The translations under genes were made by a program, and so were the position numbers. A DNA stretch of 49,792 bases from an uncultured Chitinophagaceae bacterium (GTDB lineage Bacteria; Bacteroidota; Bacteroidia; Chitinophagales; Chitinophagaceae), in assembly GCA_934502905.1 (NCBI GenBank), contig CAKSVK010000006.1, positions 1 through 49,792 on the forward strand, given 5' to 3'. Positions 15,834 through 24,937 of the stretch are shown piece by piece (position 1 is the first letter of the stretch; each line of letters starts with the position of its first letter). The notes below the pieces were generated by a model, which was given only the letters and a program-made list of their open reading frames with translations, had not been told where the DNA came from and did not search any database.

Positions 15834-17600
15834 ATGGGTTTAGAGCTGGATGAATTTTTATATGCGAAGGTTTTAAAATATTTTAAAAAAAGGCGACTTA
15901 ACAATGCCGATATCCTAAGCCGCCAGGTGAGCCTGTCGGATATCAAGCCCAGGCTAACCCTGCTCGCACGGGCAATTTGCGCTGCACCTGTCGACATTTT
16001 TTCTGCCGAAAGGGAAGGTGGGTATAAGGATCATAATTTTTTCCTTCCCGCTCATTGCTCCCTCTTCCGCAGTAAAGAAGAAAACCTGCAGTTCTATATT
16101 TTCAGAACGGTTTATTTATGCATTCAGCAACAACTACACCTCAACTGGCAGGAGGAAGCATATACTTCTGAGCAATCTTTACAAAAAGCAAAAGAAACGG
16201 CCCCGCTGGTATTGAAAAAAATGTTCGCGGAATATCCTTCCCTGCAGGAATGGTATTCAGCAGCAATACCCCAGTTGCCGGTCAACAAAAAAGAACAAAC
16301 GCCGGACTATAGCTGGCTATACGGCAAATGGATGAAAAACACACCCGGAGCGGTGAATATAGACAACCTGAAAAATTTTGACGATGCTGCCCCGGCGCTT
16401 CAAAACAAAATAGAAGCCAAAACGACCTTGCAGGCAAAAGCAGTGGAGGAAATAGCATCGCTGACCATTGATAAAAAGCAGCAGGAAGACTATGTGCTGA
16501 TGCACAGCTTTGAAAAGATAGAAACAGCCGAAGCGTTTAATGGCAACTGGCGCGATTTTGACGGGAAAGATGAGCTGGAGAGCCACCAGGAAGCCCTGGA
16601 GGGAATGGATATGCGGTTTACAGTAAGGGTGGATAATACCGTGCACTCCGTTTACCAGGCGGATTTTGTAGAGAACACATCCGTTGCCGAAAGTGCCGAA
16701 GTGGATGAAAAAGGCTTTCACCTGAAATACGATGAATGGGATTTTAAAAAACGGGCTTACCTGCCCGGCTTCTGCAAAGTGTATCCTAAAACGCAGCTAA
16801 CAACGCAGGTATCTTATTACAATCATACCATCGCAAAGTATAAAACTGTTTTAAATGGTTTGCGGAAAATGCTGACCAGTGTGAATAACAGGCTGTTGCA
16901 GCAGAGAAGGCAATTGCAGGGTGAAACATTTGACCTGGATGCGCTCACGGACATGTATACCGACATTCATTCCGGGGTATCGCCCGATGAAAGGATCTAT
17001 TTTTCCCAACGAAAAAAAGAAAAGGATATCGCGATCCTTGTGCTGCTCGATATCAGCCTGTCAAGCGACGGCTATGCTGCCGGGAACCGCGTGATAGATG
17101 TGGAAAAGGAAGTATCAATTTTGTTTGGTGAAATACTGCATGAATTTGATATTGATTTTGCCATTGACGGGTTCTATTCCAAAACCAGGAACTATACCAC
17201 TTACCTTACGCTGAAAGATTTTAACGAAAGCTGGGATATAGCCAAATTCCGGATCGGTGCGGCAGAGCCCGGCGGGTATACCAGGATCGGTCCGGCCCTG
17301 CGTCACGCGGGGGCACGTATGGACAGGCAGCCCGCCAGGAACAAATGGATCATTGTATTATCCGACGGCAAGCCCAATGATTACGATAAATACGAAGGAC
17401 AGCACGGCATACAGGATATCAAGCAGGCATTGAGGGAGTTGAACGAACGCAGGATCAACTCCTATGCGCTGGCTATTGAAGCGCAGGCCAAATATTACCT
17501 GCCGCAAATGTTCGGGCAAAATCATTACCAGATACTGACATCGCCCGAAGCATTGCTGCAATCGCTGGCAAAGCTGTACGAGAAAATTAAATACCAGTAA
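15834..17600 (+). CDS. norD: VWA-domain NOR activation protein
   Basis: A 588-residue cytoplasmic protein whose C-terminal part (about 395-588) is a von Willebrand factor A domain. A complete MIDAS is visible: DISLSSDG, the Thr in GGYTRIGPAL, and IIVLSDGKPNDYD. The long N-terminal half is helical and poorly conserved, as is usual for NorD. It pairs with NorQ to activate NorB. The start 10 bp after norQ and the 10-bp gap to norE show a tight operon. Confidence 0.9.
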   Translation: MGLELDEFLYAKVLKYFKKRRLNNADILSRQVSLSDIKPRLTLLARAICAAPVDIFSAEREGGYKDHNFFLPAHCSLFRSKEENLQFYIFRTVYLCIQQQLHLNWQEEAYTSEQSLQKAKETAPLVLKKMFAEYPSLQEWYSAAIPQLPVNKKEQTPDYSWLYGKWMKNTPGAVNIDNLKNFDDAAPALQNKIEAKTTLQAKAVEEIASLTIDKKQQEDYVLMHSFEKIETAEAFNGNWRDFDGKDELESHQEALEGMDMRFTVRVDNTVHSVYQADFVENTSVAESAEVDEKGFHLKYDEWDFKKRAYLPGFCKVYPKTQLTTQVSYYNHTIAKYKTVLNGLRKMLTSVNNRLLQQRRQLQGETFDLDALTDMYTDIHSGVSPDERIYFSQRKKEKDIAILVLLDISLSSDGYAAGNRVIDVEKEVSILFGEILHEFDIDFAIDGFYSKTRNYTTYLTLKDFNESWDIAKFRIGAAEPGGYTRIGPALRHAGARMDRQPARNKWIIVLSDGKPNDYDKYEGQHGIQDIKQALRELNERRINSYALAIEAQAKYYLPQMFGQNHYQILTSPEALLQSLAKLYEKIKYQ

Positions 17601-17610
17601 AACTGTTGGA

Positions 17611-18183
17611 GTGGAAATAAATTACAAATCCATCTTTTATCCCCCCGGCGGCATTCTGATCTGGATCGTCATTTACCTGGAGCTTATCACATTCGGCGCC
17701 GCCATGATTGCTTTGGGTTATTACGGAATGGCGGAAAGAGCACAGTTTCACAGCGACAGTCAATCGCTGAACAAAACAATCGCCGCCGTTAATACCGTGT
17801 TTTTATTGACCAGCGGTTATTGGGTTGCCAGGGCAGTCCATTTTTTCAAATCAAAAATGATTGAAAAAACCGCTCAGCAGCTCCTGTGGGCAATATTATT
17901 TGGTACCGGCTTTTTAATATTAAAGGGAGTGGAATACCACGGCAAGCTGGAAGCCGGGCATGATATGGAGCAGAGCACCTTCTTTATGTTTTACTGGTTG
18001 CTCACCGGTTTTCACTGGATACATGTGCTGGTGGGAGTGGTCATTCTCATCATCACCAGGCGGTCCGTTCTGAAAAAGCGAGACAAAGCCGTATTGGAAG
18101 ATATAGAAGCCGGCGCTGCTTTCTGGCATATGTGCGATTTGATATGGCTGCTGCTGTTTCCTGTGCTTTATTTACTTTTTTAA
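17611..18183 (+). CDS. norE: Cytochrome c oxidase subunit III-like protein
   Basis: A 190-residue membrane protein with five hydrophobic segments and the haem-copper oxidase subunit III pattern (GVEYHGKLEAGHDM, FYWLLTGFHWIHVLVGVVIL, WHMCDLIWLLLFPVLYLLF). NorE-type proteins accompany NOR operons and raise NO reduction activity, though their exact role is unclear. The start is GTG at 17611, 10 bp after norD. It ends two bases before the next gene. Confidence 0.88.
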   Translation: MEINYKSIFYPPGGILIWIVIYLELITFGAAMIALGYYGMAERAQFHSDSQSLNKTIAAVNTVFLLTSGYWVARAVHFFKSKMIEKTAQQLLWAILFGTGFLILKGVEYHGKLEAGHDMEQSTFFMFYWLLTGFHWIHVLVGVVILIITRRSVLKKRDKAVLEDIEAGAAFWHMCDLIWLLLFPVLYLLF

Positions 18184-18185
18184 CC

Positions 18186-18431
18186 ATGCAAAGATCACTG
18201 GTATATTCCTATCTCGGCTTATTGGCGCTCACGCTGTCTGTAGCGGCACTTGCATCTGTTGCCGCCTCCCGGCTGATCGTCATAGCCATCCTGCTTTTTT
18301 CCCTCGTCAAGTTCTGGCTGGTGGCTTTCCAGTTCATGGAGCTCAAAAAAGCGCATGCCTTCTGGAAGATATTGATCATCGTTTTCGGGGTGCTGGTAGC
18401 GGCACTGCTGATCCTTTTCCGGGTGAAGTAA
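18186..18431 (+). CDS. norF: Small NorF / COX4-like membrane protein
   Basis: An 81-residue protein starting at ATG 18186, two bases after norE; a longer reading frame from 18132 would overlap norE and is not credible. It has three membrane segments with FSLVKFWLVAFQFMELKKAHAFWK, the signature region of prokaryotic cytochrome oxidase subunit IV and NorF proteins. It closes the nor operon. The family link and position are good, while its molecular role is only known as accessory. Confidence 0.8.
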   Translation: MQRSLVYSYLGLLALTLSVAALASVAASRLIVIAILLFSLVKFWLVAFQFMELKKAHAFWKILIIVFGVLVAALLILFRVK

Positions 18432-18444
18432 ACAATACGGCTGT

Positions 18445-18676
18445 TTAATTATATTCTTTAAAGTGCAACATGATTTTGTGCATCCTGTATACCAGCCTCA
18501 CCAGGTACAGCAGGTGCCGGTAATCCTTGCTGTGCCCGAGTACATGCATGAATAATGCAAAAAGCTTCTGTCAGCCGGTGCAGGTGGTGCACAAAATCCA
18601 TCAGGTCTTCTCTTTCGCCGCCTTCTTCATAGGCGCTCTGCCGGCCGGCCAGGGCAGCACGTTGCCACAGGTTCAA
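18445..18676 (-). pseudogene. Frameshifted small gene of unknown function
   Basis: The minus strand reads well as protein in two adjoining frames. The first half has GGEREDLMDFVHHLHRLTEAF. At a run of five T (plus-strand A run 18559-18563) dropping one base continues as ALFMHVLGHSKDY and RHLLYLVRLVYRMHKIML, to TAA at 18445-18447. The joined product would be about 76 residues, helical and rich in His, Leu and Arg. There is no good ATG: the frame is open upstream to a TGA near 18712, so TTG at 18676 or a lost N-terminus is possible. A matching fragment (RHVLYLVMLVYRM) occurs at 5917-5956. It may be a decayed gene, a sequencing error in the T run, or phase variation. Confidence 0.45.
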
Positions 18677-18782
18677 TGAGGGGTAGTTTATCCAACGGGA
18701 TAATACATGTCACGGCTAATGGCCGGGGAGCCACTAATTGTTTACTCGCAAAAATGTTTTTTTAGTCAACCCCAAAGCGCGG

Positions 18783-19448
18783 TTATTTTTTACGGGCATC
18801 GTTTATAAACCCGATAATACTTTTGATCTGCTCCGTTACCAAGTCAAACCTGTTCCCTGCCAGCCAGTCTGCCGGGAACAATTGAGAGCCGATACCAACA
18901 GCCGCCGTACCCGCATCAAACCATTTTTTCAGGTCTTCTGCGCCGGGCTCCACACCTCCTGTGGTCAGGAATTGCATCTTAGGAAAAACTGCTTTCACGG
19001 CTTTTATATAAGCAGGGCCACCTAATTGCTTTGCCGGGAATATTTTTACAATCTCTATCCCCCAGTTCTCTGCAGTTCCTATTTCCGTGGGGGTAGCACA
19101 GCCCGGCATCCACAGCTTGTTATGCTTCAGCGCCACTTCCTGTATTTCTTCCAGGATCAGTGGACTGATCAGGAAATCCGCACCCGCATCCACAAACTGC
19201 TGCGCCTGCTGCCGGTTTTTGATGGTGCCGATACCCAATACCATTTCCGGGAGCTCCTTATCGCAGTATGCCCTAAGTTCTTTGAATATTTCAAATGAGT
19301 TGGCGCTGCGGTTGGTGAACTCAAACAACCGTACGCCCCCTTCATACGATGCTTTTAAAACATTTTTGGATACTGCCGGGTCCGTGCTGCTGAAGAGCGG
19401 CATAAAGCCGGACTCTTTTACCTGTGCTGAAATTTCCTGTGAAGTCAT
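18783..19448 (-). CDS. eda: KDPG / KHG aldolase
   Basis: Eda cleaves 2-keto-3-deoxy-6-phosphogluconate to pyruvate and glyceraldehyde-3-phosphate. The 221-residue TIM barrel has the family's conserved segments: GGVRLFEFTNR (catalytic Glu region), GIGTIKNRQQAQQFVDAGADFLISP, WMPGCATPTEIGTA, and VKIFPAKQLGGPAYIKAV with the Schiff-base Lys in PAKQLGG, then LTTGGVEPG. It lies 20 bp after kdgK on the same strand, so the two form a ketodeoxygluconate operon that completes uronate catabolism begun by UxaC. Confidence 0.94.
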   Translation of the reverse strand: MTSQEISAQVKESGFMPLFSSTDPAVSKNVLKASYEGGVRLFEFTNRSANSFEIFKELRAYCDKELPEMVLGIGTIKNRQQAQQFVDAGADFLISPLILEEIQEVALKHNKLWMPGCATPTEIGTAENWGIEIVKIFPAKQLGGPAYIKAVKAVFPKMQFLTTGGVEPGAEDLKKWFDAGTAAVGIGSQLFPADWLAGNRFDLVTEQIKSIIGFINDARKK

Positions 19449-19468
19449 TGTGCTGAATATTTTTATAA

Positions 19469-20473
19469 TTACCTGATTATTTTTCCGCTGCCTTTCTGCA
19501 GCATCATGGTTTCCACTTCTTCCTTCGTGGCAATATTGAAATCGCCCGTTATGCTATGCTTGATCACACCGCAGGCGGTAGCAAATTCTATAGCATCCTG
19601 GAAAGGCTGACCGTTGTAAAGCTTGTGGATCAATCCCGCCATAAATGCGTCGCCCGCCCCGATCCGTTCTGCTATCTGCTGGATATTGTATGGCCGGGAA
19701 GTATAGATGGTGTCATTATTCCAAAGATAGCCGGTATACTGGTTGGCGCTGGCACTTTCCTGCACCCGCATGGTCATGGCAATCGTCGCCAGCTTAGGCA
19801 TCGCCAGCTTCAGCAGGCGGAAGGTATCTCCTACAAGGTCTGCAGGATCCGGATCAATACCAAAATAGAGTTTTGCCGTATCCACATCGGCGAGCAATAC
19901 GTTACAATACTGCAACAACTCCGGCATCACTTCGCTGCAATGTTTCCCGTATTTCCAGAGCGTGCCCCTGTAGTTGAAATCCGCGGAAATGGTGATGCCC
20001 TTTGCCGCCGCCGCTTCCAGCGCTTCTTTACACGCGGTCGCCGTGTTTTCATTCAGGGCCGGGGTGATACCGCTCCAGTGAAACCAGTCTGTTTCTTCCA
20101 GCAGCTCATCCCAGTTAAGCTCTCCCGGCTCCAGCAGGCTGAGGGATGAATGTCCCCGGTCGTAGATGATCTTTCCCGGCCGTGCTCCCTGCCCGCTCTC
20201 GTAGTAATAGGTACCAACCCGGCCTTCCTTATAATAAACAGCGGTTTCTACGCCATATTTCAGCATTGCCGATATGCCGGCCCTGGACAGCTCGTTATCC
20301 GGCAGGGCGGTTATATACCGGGCATTGTCTCCAAAAATGGACAGGGAAACGGCAATATTGGCTTCGGAGCCGGCCCAATGCATCTCCAGTGTATCTGCCT
20401 GGATCATCTTTTGCTGCCGGGGCGGCGTCAGGCGCAGCAAATACTCTCCGAATAGTGAAATTGTCTTGTTCAT
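19469..20473 (-). CDS. kdgK: 2-keto-3-deoxygluconate kinase
   Basis: KdgK phosphorylates 2-keto-3-deoxygluconate to KDPG. The 334-residue PfkB-family kinase has the N-terminal FGEYLLRLTPP segment, HWAGSEANIAVSLSIFGDN (the family's GG-like substrate region, with SEAN in place of GG-N), ISADFNYRGTLWK, and the ATP/anion-hole motif IGAGDAFMAGLIHKL with catalytic Asp. A 2-keto-3-deoxygluconate function is supported by the adjoining eda gene and uxaC in the same window. The upstream gap contains a solitary REP unit. Confidence 0.9.
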   Translation of the reverse strand: MNKTISLFGEYLLRLTPPRQQKMIQADTLEMHWAGSEANIAVSLSIFGDNARYITALPDNELSRAGISAMLKYGVETAVYYKEGRVGTYYYESGQGARPGKIIYDRGHSSLSLLEPGELNWDELLEETDWFHWSGITPALNENTATACKEALEAAAAKGITISADFNYRGTLWKYGKHCSEVMPELLQYCNVLLADVDTAKLYFGIDPDPADLVGDTFRLLKLAMPKLATIAMTMRVQESASANQYTGYLWNNDTIYTSRPYNIQQIAERIGAGDAFMAGLIHKLYNGQPFQDAIEFATACGVIKHSITGDFNIATKEEVETMMLQKGSGKIIR

Positions 20474-20605
20474 ATTTTTTAATCTGGCTACTGTCGAAAA
20501 TAAGGCAAATTGCTGACATGAGGGGAAGTTTCAGGTGGCGAGCGGGTAGTCGTTAGTGGATAGTTAGTAAGGCAGCAAGATGCAGGTTGCAAGCAGCACA
20601 AATTT

Positions 20606-20652
20606 GGCGCAGGTATATAGCGCCGGCGCCATGTGATAGCTGACCTGTTGCC
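20606..20652. repeat. Solitary REP unit
   Basis: GGCGCAGG at 20606 and GACCTGTTGCC ending at 20652 enclose a 47-bp sequence alignable with the REP units around the RAYT gene, including the inner GTGATAGC-GACCTG part. A relic of the spacer (CCATATTACTTA) follows. It is a diverged copy about 9 kb from the arrays, between kdgK and a small membrane gene. Confidence 0.65.
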
Positions 20653-20709
20653 CATATTACTTAACTTACAATAGCTACAATACTGAAGATTATTAACAAA
20701 ACAGGAAAA

Positions 20710-21126
20710 ATGAAATTCAGACCGCTTTCAGAAACAAAATATGTATGGATCATCATTATCCTGCTTTCCATTATTGCAATAGTATTGAAATCAGCTTACA
20801 GGCAATACGTTTACACAAACCAGATCAATGATTATGGCATTGCAGACGCTTCGCCCAATTTTTTTGCAGGACTGATCATTGTACTCTTCTATTTTACGCA
20901 ATATCAAAAGCTGACATTGAAAACCCATGCCATGTTTACTGTTGCCGGACTTGTCGGCTATGAATTGATCCAGGGAAACATTTTCAAAAATAATGTTTTT
21001 GATTACAAAGATATTCTTGCTTCCATCCTTGGCGCTTTTATGGGTTATTTGATATGTTCAAAATTTAAATCAGGACCGGTTTTTAATCGTCCGGATACAA
21101 ACAAAAGCAAAGGATTTTCAGAATAG
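20710..21126 (+). CDS. Small integral membrane protein, unknown function
   Basis: A 138-residue protein with about four hydrophobic segments (roughly 10-28, 49-64, 74-90 and 102-118), a short linker YRQYVYTNQINDYG, and a hydrophilic C-terminus (about 122-138). I do not recognise a named family, though the small four-helix layout is like VanZ-type proteins. It starts at an ATG downstream of the solitary REP unit and looks intact. It has no clear partner. Confidence 0.65.
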   Translation: MKFRPLSETKYVWIIIILLSIIAIVLKSAYRQYVYTNQINDYGIADASPNFFAGLIIVLFYFTQYQKLTLKTHAMFTVAGLVGYELIQGNIFKNNVFDYKDILASILGAFMGYLICSKFKSGPVFNRPDTNKSKGFSE

Positions 21127-21452
21127 AAAAGGTTAAATTCTTTCATTTAAAATATACGAAAAAACAATACCATGAAGATGGGCATTTATGACATGCCCCT
21201 CGAAAATCCACCGGGATGACTATGCGGATAGGTGTGGGCAGGTATAACGCCACTTCTTTTCCCGGTATCATCTATAGCCAGGCGTTATAAATCAGGCTAT
21301 GGAATTAACAACGAATTTTTGTATTTTTATTCAGCGCTGCACACTCACGGGATAGCAGCCGTGCTGCAGGCAAAAGGAGTTATCGGAAAATCCTATTAAT
21401 AAAAGAGTACGAGGCGAACCTTGAAAAGCCAAACGAGTAAAGTGTTAATCTT
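21127..21452. other. Gene-free gap with two small inverted repeats
   Basis: I see no gene here. There is a GGGCAT-TTATGAC-ATGCCC hairpin (21180-21198) shortly after the preceding gene, without a T tract, and a perfect TATAACGCC (21243-21251) / GGCGTTATA (21281-21289) inverted repeat. Their roles are unknown. Confidence 0.3.
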
Positions 21453-21692
21453 ATGCTGTTGCTAGCAATTATACTGCCTGGAGTATCAATGCTCTTAAAT
21501 GGTCGAATCATTTCCGGAATCATCGCTATCATTTTGCAGGTTGTAGCATGCCTGACATTTGTTTTTTTCGGCATCGGTTTTATTCTCTGGCTGATATTAG
21601 CGTTATGGGCTATTAATGTCAGAAATAAAGTCCGGACAGACAAAAAATTATCCGAGCTTGAAAAAAAAGTGAATTCATCAAAAACGCTCTAA
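21453..21692 (+). CDS. Small two-helix membrane protein (YqaE/Pmp3-like)
   Basis: A 79-residue protein with two long hydrophobic helices (about 1-20 and 22-52, the second possibly broken at GIG) followed by a charged tail (RNKVRTDKKLSELEKKVNSS). The pattern LLLAIILPGVSMLLNG...GIIAIILQVVACL...ILWLILALWAI recalls the YqaE/Pmp3 stress-membrane family, but the match is loose and it could be a different small membrane protein. It is a plausible gene by composition. Confidence 0.55.
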   Translation: MLLLAIILPGVSMLLNGRIISGIIAIILQVVACLTFVFFGIGFILWLILALWAINVRNKVRTDKKLSELEKKVNSSKTL

Positions 21693-21790
21693 AAATGTAG
21701 AAGCAAAACAGCCTCCCGTTCTCCGCAACATCCCTTCTGCCACCACAGGGCATGACACAAGAAGACACAGCGGGGAGCCCTCAATTATCC

Positions 21791-24700
21791 CTACCTCAAC
21801 GTTCTGATATACGCCAGCAGGTCAGCTACCTGCTCATCTGTGTACTGATCTATTAATCCTTTGGGCATAAAGGAACGTCCCCCCAGGGGGTGAGCTGCTT
21901 TGATCTCAGCTTCCGGGATGAATATCTTGTTGCCACCCATTACCGCGACCGTGATACCGTTATCCCCTTTCTGGTATAGATACCCTTCTATGGTGCTGTT
22001 ATCTTTTTTTATCACCCTGAACACTTCATAACCTCCTTCCACCGCTGCATCGGGATTAAGGATCGCTGTCAGCAGGGCTTCGTTATCGCGGTTGGCGGAG
22101 CCATCCAGCGCCGGTGCAATATCCTGACCATCGTTTCCTACTTTGTGGCACACCAGGCACGTGCTTTGAAAGATCATTTTTCCTTTTTCCGGATCACCGG
22201 CTTTCTTTTCTGCAATGGCCACGTATGTATGCAGCCTGTCTTTAAACGCTTTTTCTTCTTCGGCTTTCTTTTGGTAAACCGCTTCCAGGATGGCTATTCC
22301 TGTTTGATCTTTTTCATCTGCGTTCCGTATCCGCTCCGCAGCAGAAATGCTGAAGGACATCACACCGACCTGCTGTTCTTTATACAGGACTTTCAACAGT
22401 TGGGTGCCCGGCACAGAACCGGATAAGGTTGTTACCAGGTTTTTCTTTTCTTCCTCATTAGCCCCAGACAGCAACTCTTTTACGACAGCGGTCGCCGAAA
22501 CCCGGTCTGTATTCAACACGCTCCTTGCAGCCGATATGCGGCTGCTGAAGTGGATATCCGGGTTCTTTGCCGCCTGCATGAGCAGCTCCTTATTTCCTGC
22601 TACGTCCTGCTCCAGCACCTTCAAAGCCAGGTTGACGGTATGATCGGAGGACTGACTACCGATCAGCGTTGCCACATCTTTTGAAGGTATCTTTATTTTC
22701 AATTTGGTGCCCGCCTCCAACGCCAGGTTTTTATCGGCAGCATCATGGCTCTGCAGCAGGCTCAACGCCACCGGTTGTAATAAGGCCGGGATTTTAGCCG
22801 ACTGCATGGCTTCAACATTTTGTAATGCGGCCATGATATATTGTCTGCTATAGGCTGTATTCTCTAACACGGGTTTGACTACAGAAACGATACCCGGATG
22901 ATCGAGCATGCCGGCAACCAGCAACAGCTCCGTTTCTTTAAGGTCTGCCGGCGGCGCCTGCTGCCAGGCTTTCAAAAACCAGGTTTCCCTTGGCCCTTTC
23001 GGTAATGCCATAGCGGCCCACCGCAGGTTTTCTGCCGGGAAATTTTGATGATCCTGCAGATAGCTCAGCAATGCCGCCTGGTTCTTTTCCAATGCATTCA
23101 AAGCAAGATACCGTTCAAATTTTCTTTCGTAGCTGCCGCCCATCTGGTTCCCGGCAAGTTCGGGCTTACAGGCTTTCAGGAGCGCGGCTATTGTTGCAGT
23201 ATCAGCATGTCCCGCTTCTCCCAGCGTACGCAGGGCCTGTGACCTCACCATCGCATTTCCATCCTCCACCAAAGGAGATAAGGCTTCGGCGAGCGCACCG
23301 GCGGAAAGCGGAAAGCTCACCAGGCTACGGGCCGCTTCCCTTCTTACTTCGTCTGCGCCTGACTGTGAGAGCAGGTTTTTCATTAATTCCGCGTCATAGT
23401 AGGCCAACCCTTCCAGCGCCCAGAGCGCATGTATGCGAACGGATTCGCTTTGGGAGCTATCTCCGGCAATTGCTTTCAGCGCCGGAACAAGGCTTTGTGT
23501 TTCTGCTTTCGGGCGCTCCAGCACCTGGTTTAGCGCAGCCCGGCGGGCCCATAAGGATGGAGATTTAATATGCGCAGCCAACTGGCCGGCGGGCAGCATA
23601 TAATAATCTGTTATGGCTTTCGGCTGTTGCGATTTGTGGCGAATACGCCAGATGCGCCCCCTGGTTTTATCCCGCTCAGGATGCGAAGTCGGCACTTCAT
23701 TGTGAGAGATGATCTTATTATACCAGTCGGCAATGTATAAGCTGCCGTCCGGGCCAAACTCCATGTTTACCGGGCGGAAGAACTTATCCTTCGAGGTCAG
23801 AAAGTCGGGCAGATGTTCGCCGGTTACCGAACCATCAGCATGCCGCTTTACCCTCACCGCGTTGATAGTGCTGGTAATCGGGTTGGCAAGAAAAGCCACA
23901 TCCTTCCACTCATCCGGGAAAGACCCGGCAGCATCTTCGGCAAATGCCAGCCCGGAAATACCGGTGCCGCCTACTCGAAACTGGAACAGCTCAGGCATCC
24001 AGGGTTGATAGGATTTGAACCTTTCATTGCCAATACCCCTGAGCGCCGCACCGGGTTCCATTGGTACAACCGAAAACCCGAGGTCATTGGCTTCCGTCAT
24101 GTACCATTGCCCATTAGCCCTCAGCTGGAAACCCCAGATATTATTGAGCCCGGCCGCTACTATTTCCATTTGTTTCCCATCGCCTGTAAAACGCCCGATC
24201 TTACTATAGTCCATCCTTACCCGCAGCGCATCATTTATATACGACCTTACTTCTCCTTTGTTCAGCGCCCCATGGCTGAAATAGATCCAGCCGCCAGGAC
24301 CTCTTACCAACGAATGTGCCATGGTATGAGTATCCGTAAATCCGAAGCCGGTAAAGAGGCTGTCCCTTTTTTCCGCTTTTCCGTCATGATCATCATCATG
24401 TAAATAAAACATCTCGGAACCCTGTGCCACATAGGCCCCGTTTTTATACGGTAATATGCTCATGGGAATGGTCAGCCCGTCTGCCCATACCGAAACCTGT
24501 GCGCCCGGCTTTTTGTAATCATACAGATCGGAGAGTATCAATATTTTATCTTCCCCCCTGGTAACGCCTTTGTACAGGTCAAGCGCCTTTTTAAAATTAG
24601 GATGTGCTTTTTGCTTTTCCGCATCATTCATCAGCTCCAGCAGGTCGTTCCATTGTATGTCGGCAACCGGATCCAGCGGATACATAATGGCCGTTTGTGT

Positions 24701-24925
24701 CCATAGGCGTCCTGCATCATCAAATGTCAGGTCAATCGGGTTGATGACACCGTCTTTCTCGCTGGCTACCAGCTCTATTACAAACCCCTCGGGAACGGTA
24801 AAGCCGGAGAGCTCTTCCTCCGGCGTACGGTTTACTTCAACATCCCAGTTTATATTTTCCGGTATCAAGGGGTTACAGGAAACAGCAGCCAATGCCATTG
24901 CGACAATGAGCATAGAATATTTCAT
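21791..24925 (-). CDS. PVC-type propeller / HEAT / cytochrome c lipoprotein
   Basis: A 1044-residue lipoprotein (lipobox Cys17) with three parts. Residues about 45-430 form a beta-propeller of the membrane-bound dehydrogenase (glucose/sorbosone dehydrogenase-like) type: GFVIELVASEKDGVINPIDLTFDDAGRLW, LVRGPGGWIYFSHG and FGPDGSLYIADWYN are typical. Residues about 440-900 are HEAT-like helical repeats (SESVRIHALWALEGL, AMVRSQALRTLGEAG). The C-terminus is cytochrome c with CLVCH (923-927), followed by a domain ending in the axial region SFMPKGLIDQYTDEQVADLLAYIRTL. Such proteins are common in Planctomycetes and Verrucomicrobia, where electron transfer from an oxidised sugar or alcohol is proposed. 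It is the last gene of a five-gene cluster, 12 bp after the DUF1080 gene. Confidence 0.88.
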   Translation of the reverse strand: MKYSMLIVAMALAAVSCNPLIPENINWDVEVNRTPEEELSGFTVPEGFVIELVASEKDGVINPIDLTFDDAGRLWTQTAIMYPLDPVADIQWNDLLELMNDAEKQKAHPNFKKALDLYKGVTRGEDKILILSDLYDYKKPGAQVSVWADGLTIPMSILPYKNGAYVAQGSEMFYLHDDDHDGKAEKRDSLFTGFGFTDTHTMAHSLVRGPGGWIYFSHGALNKGEVRSYINDALRVRMDYSKIGRFTGDGKQMEIVAAGLNNIWGFQLRANGQWYMTEANDLGFSVVPMEPGAALRGIGNERFKSYQPWMPELFQFRVGGTGISGLAFAEDAAGSFPDEWKDVAFLANPITSTINAVRVKRHADGSVTGEHLPDFLTSKDKFFRPVNMEFGPDGSLYIADWYNKIISHNEVPTSHPERDKTRGRIWRIRHKSQQPKAITDYYMLPAGQLAAHIKSPSLWARRAALNQVLERPKAETQSLVPALKAIAGDSSQSESVRIHALWALEGLAYYDAELMKNLLSQSGADEVRREAARSLVSFPLSAGALAEALSPLVEDGNAMVRSQALRTLGEAGHADTATIAALLKACKPELAGNQMGGSYERKFERYLALNALEKNQAALLSYLQDHQNFPAENLRWAAMALPKGPRETWFLKAWQQAPPADLKETELLLVAGMLDHPGIVSVVKPVLENTAYSRQYIMAALQNVEAMQSAKIPALLQPVALSLLQSHDAADKNLALEAGTKLKIKIPSKDVATLIGSQSSDHTVNLALKVLEQDVAGNKELLMQAAKNPDIHFSSRISAARSVLNTDRVSATAVVKELLSGANEEEKKNLVTTLSGSVPGTQLLKVLYKEQQVGVMSFSISAAERIRNADEKDQTGIAILEAVYQKKAEEEKAFKDRLHTYVAIAEKKAGDPEKGKMIFQSTCLVCHKVGNDGQDIAPALDGSANRDNEALLTAILNPDAAVEGGYEVFRVIKKDNSTIEGYLYQKGDNGITVAVMGGNKIFIPEAEIKAAHPLGGRSFMPKGLIDQYTDEQVADLLAYIRTLR

Positions 24926-24937
24926 ATATTGATGGGA

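Noticed and set aside
18132..18185. Earlier start of the norF-like frame
   Set aside because: It would overlap norE by 52 bases, and the NorF/COX4-type membrane protein begins naturally at ATG 18186, two bases after norE.
23813..24403. 196-residue plus-strand frame inside the propeller gene
   Set aside because: It is antisense to the 1044-residue protein with clear propeller motifs; no independent support.
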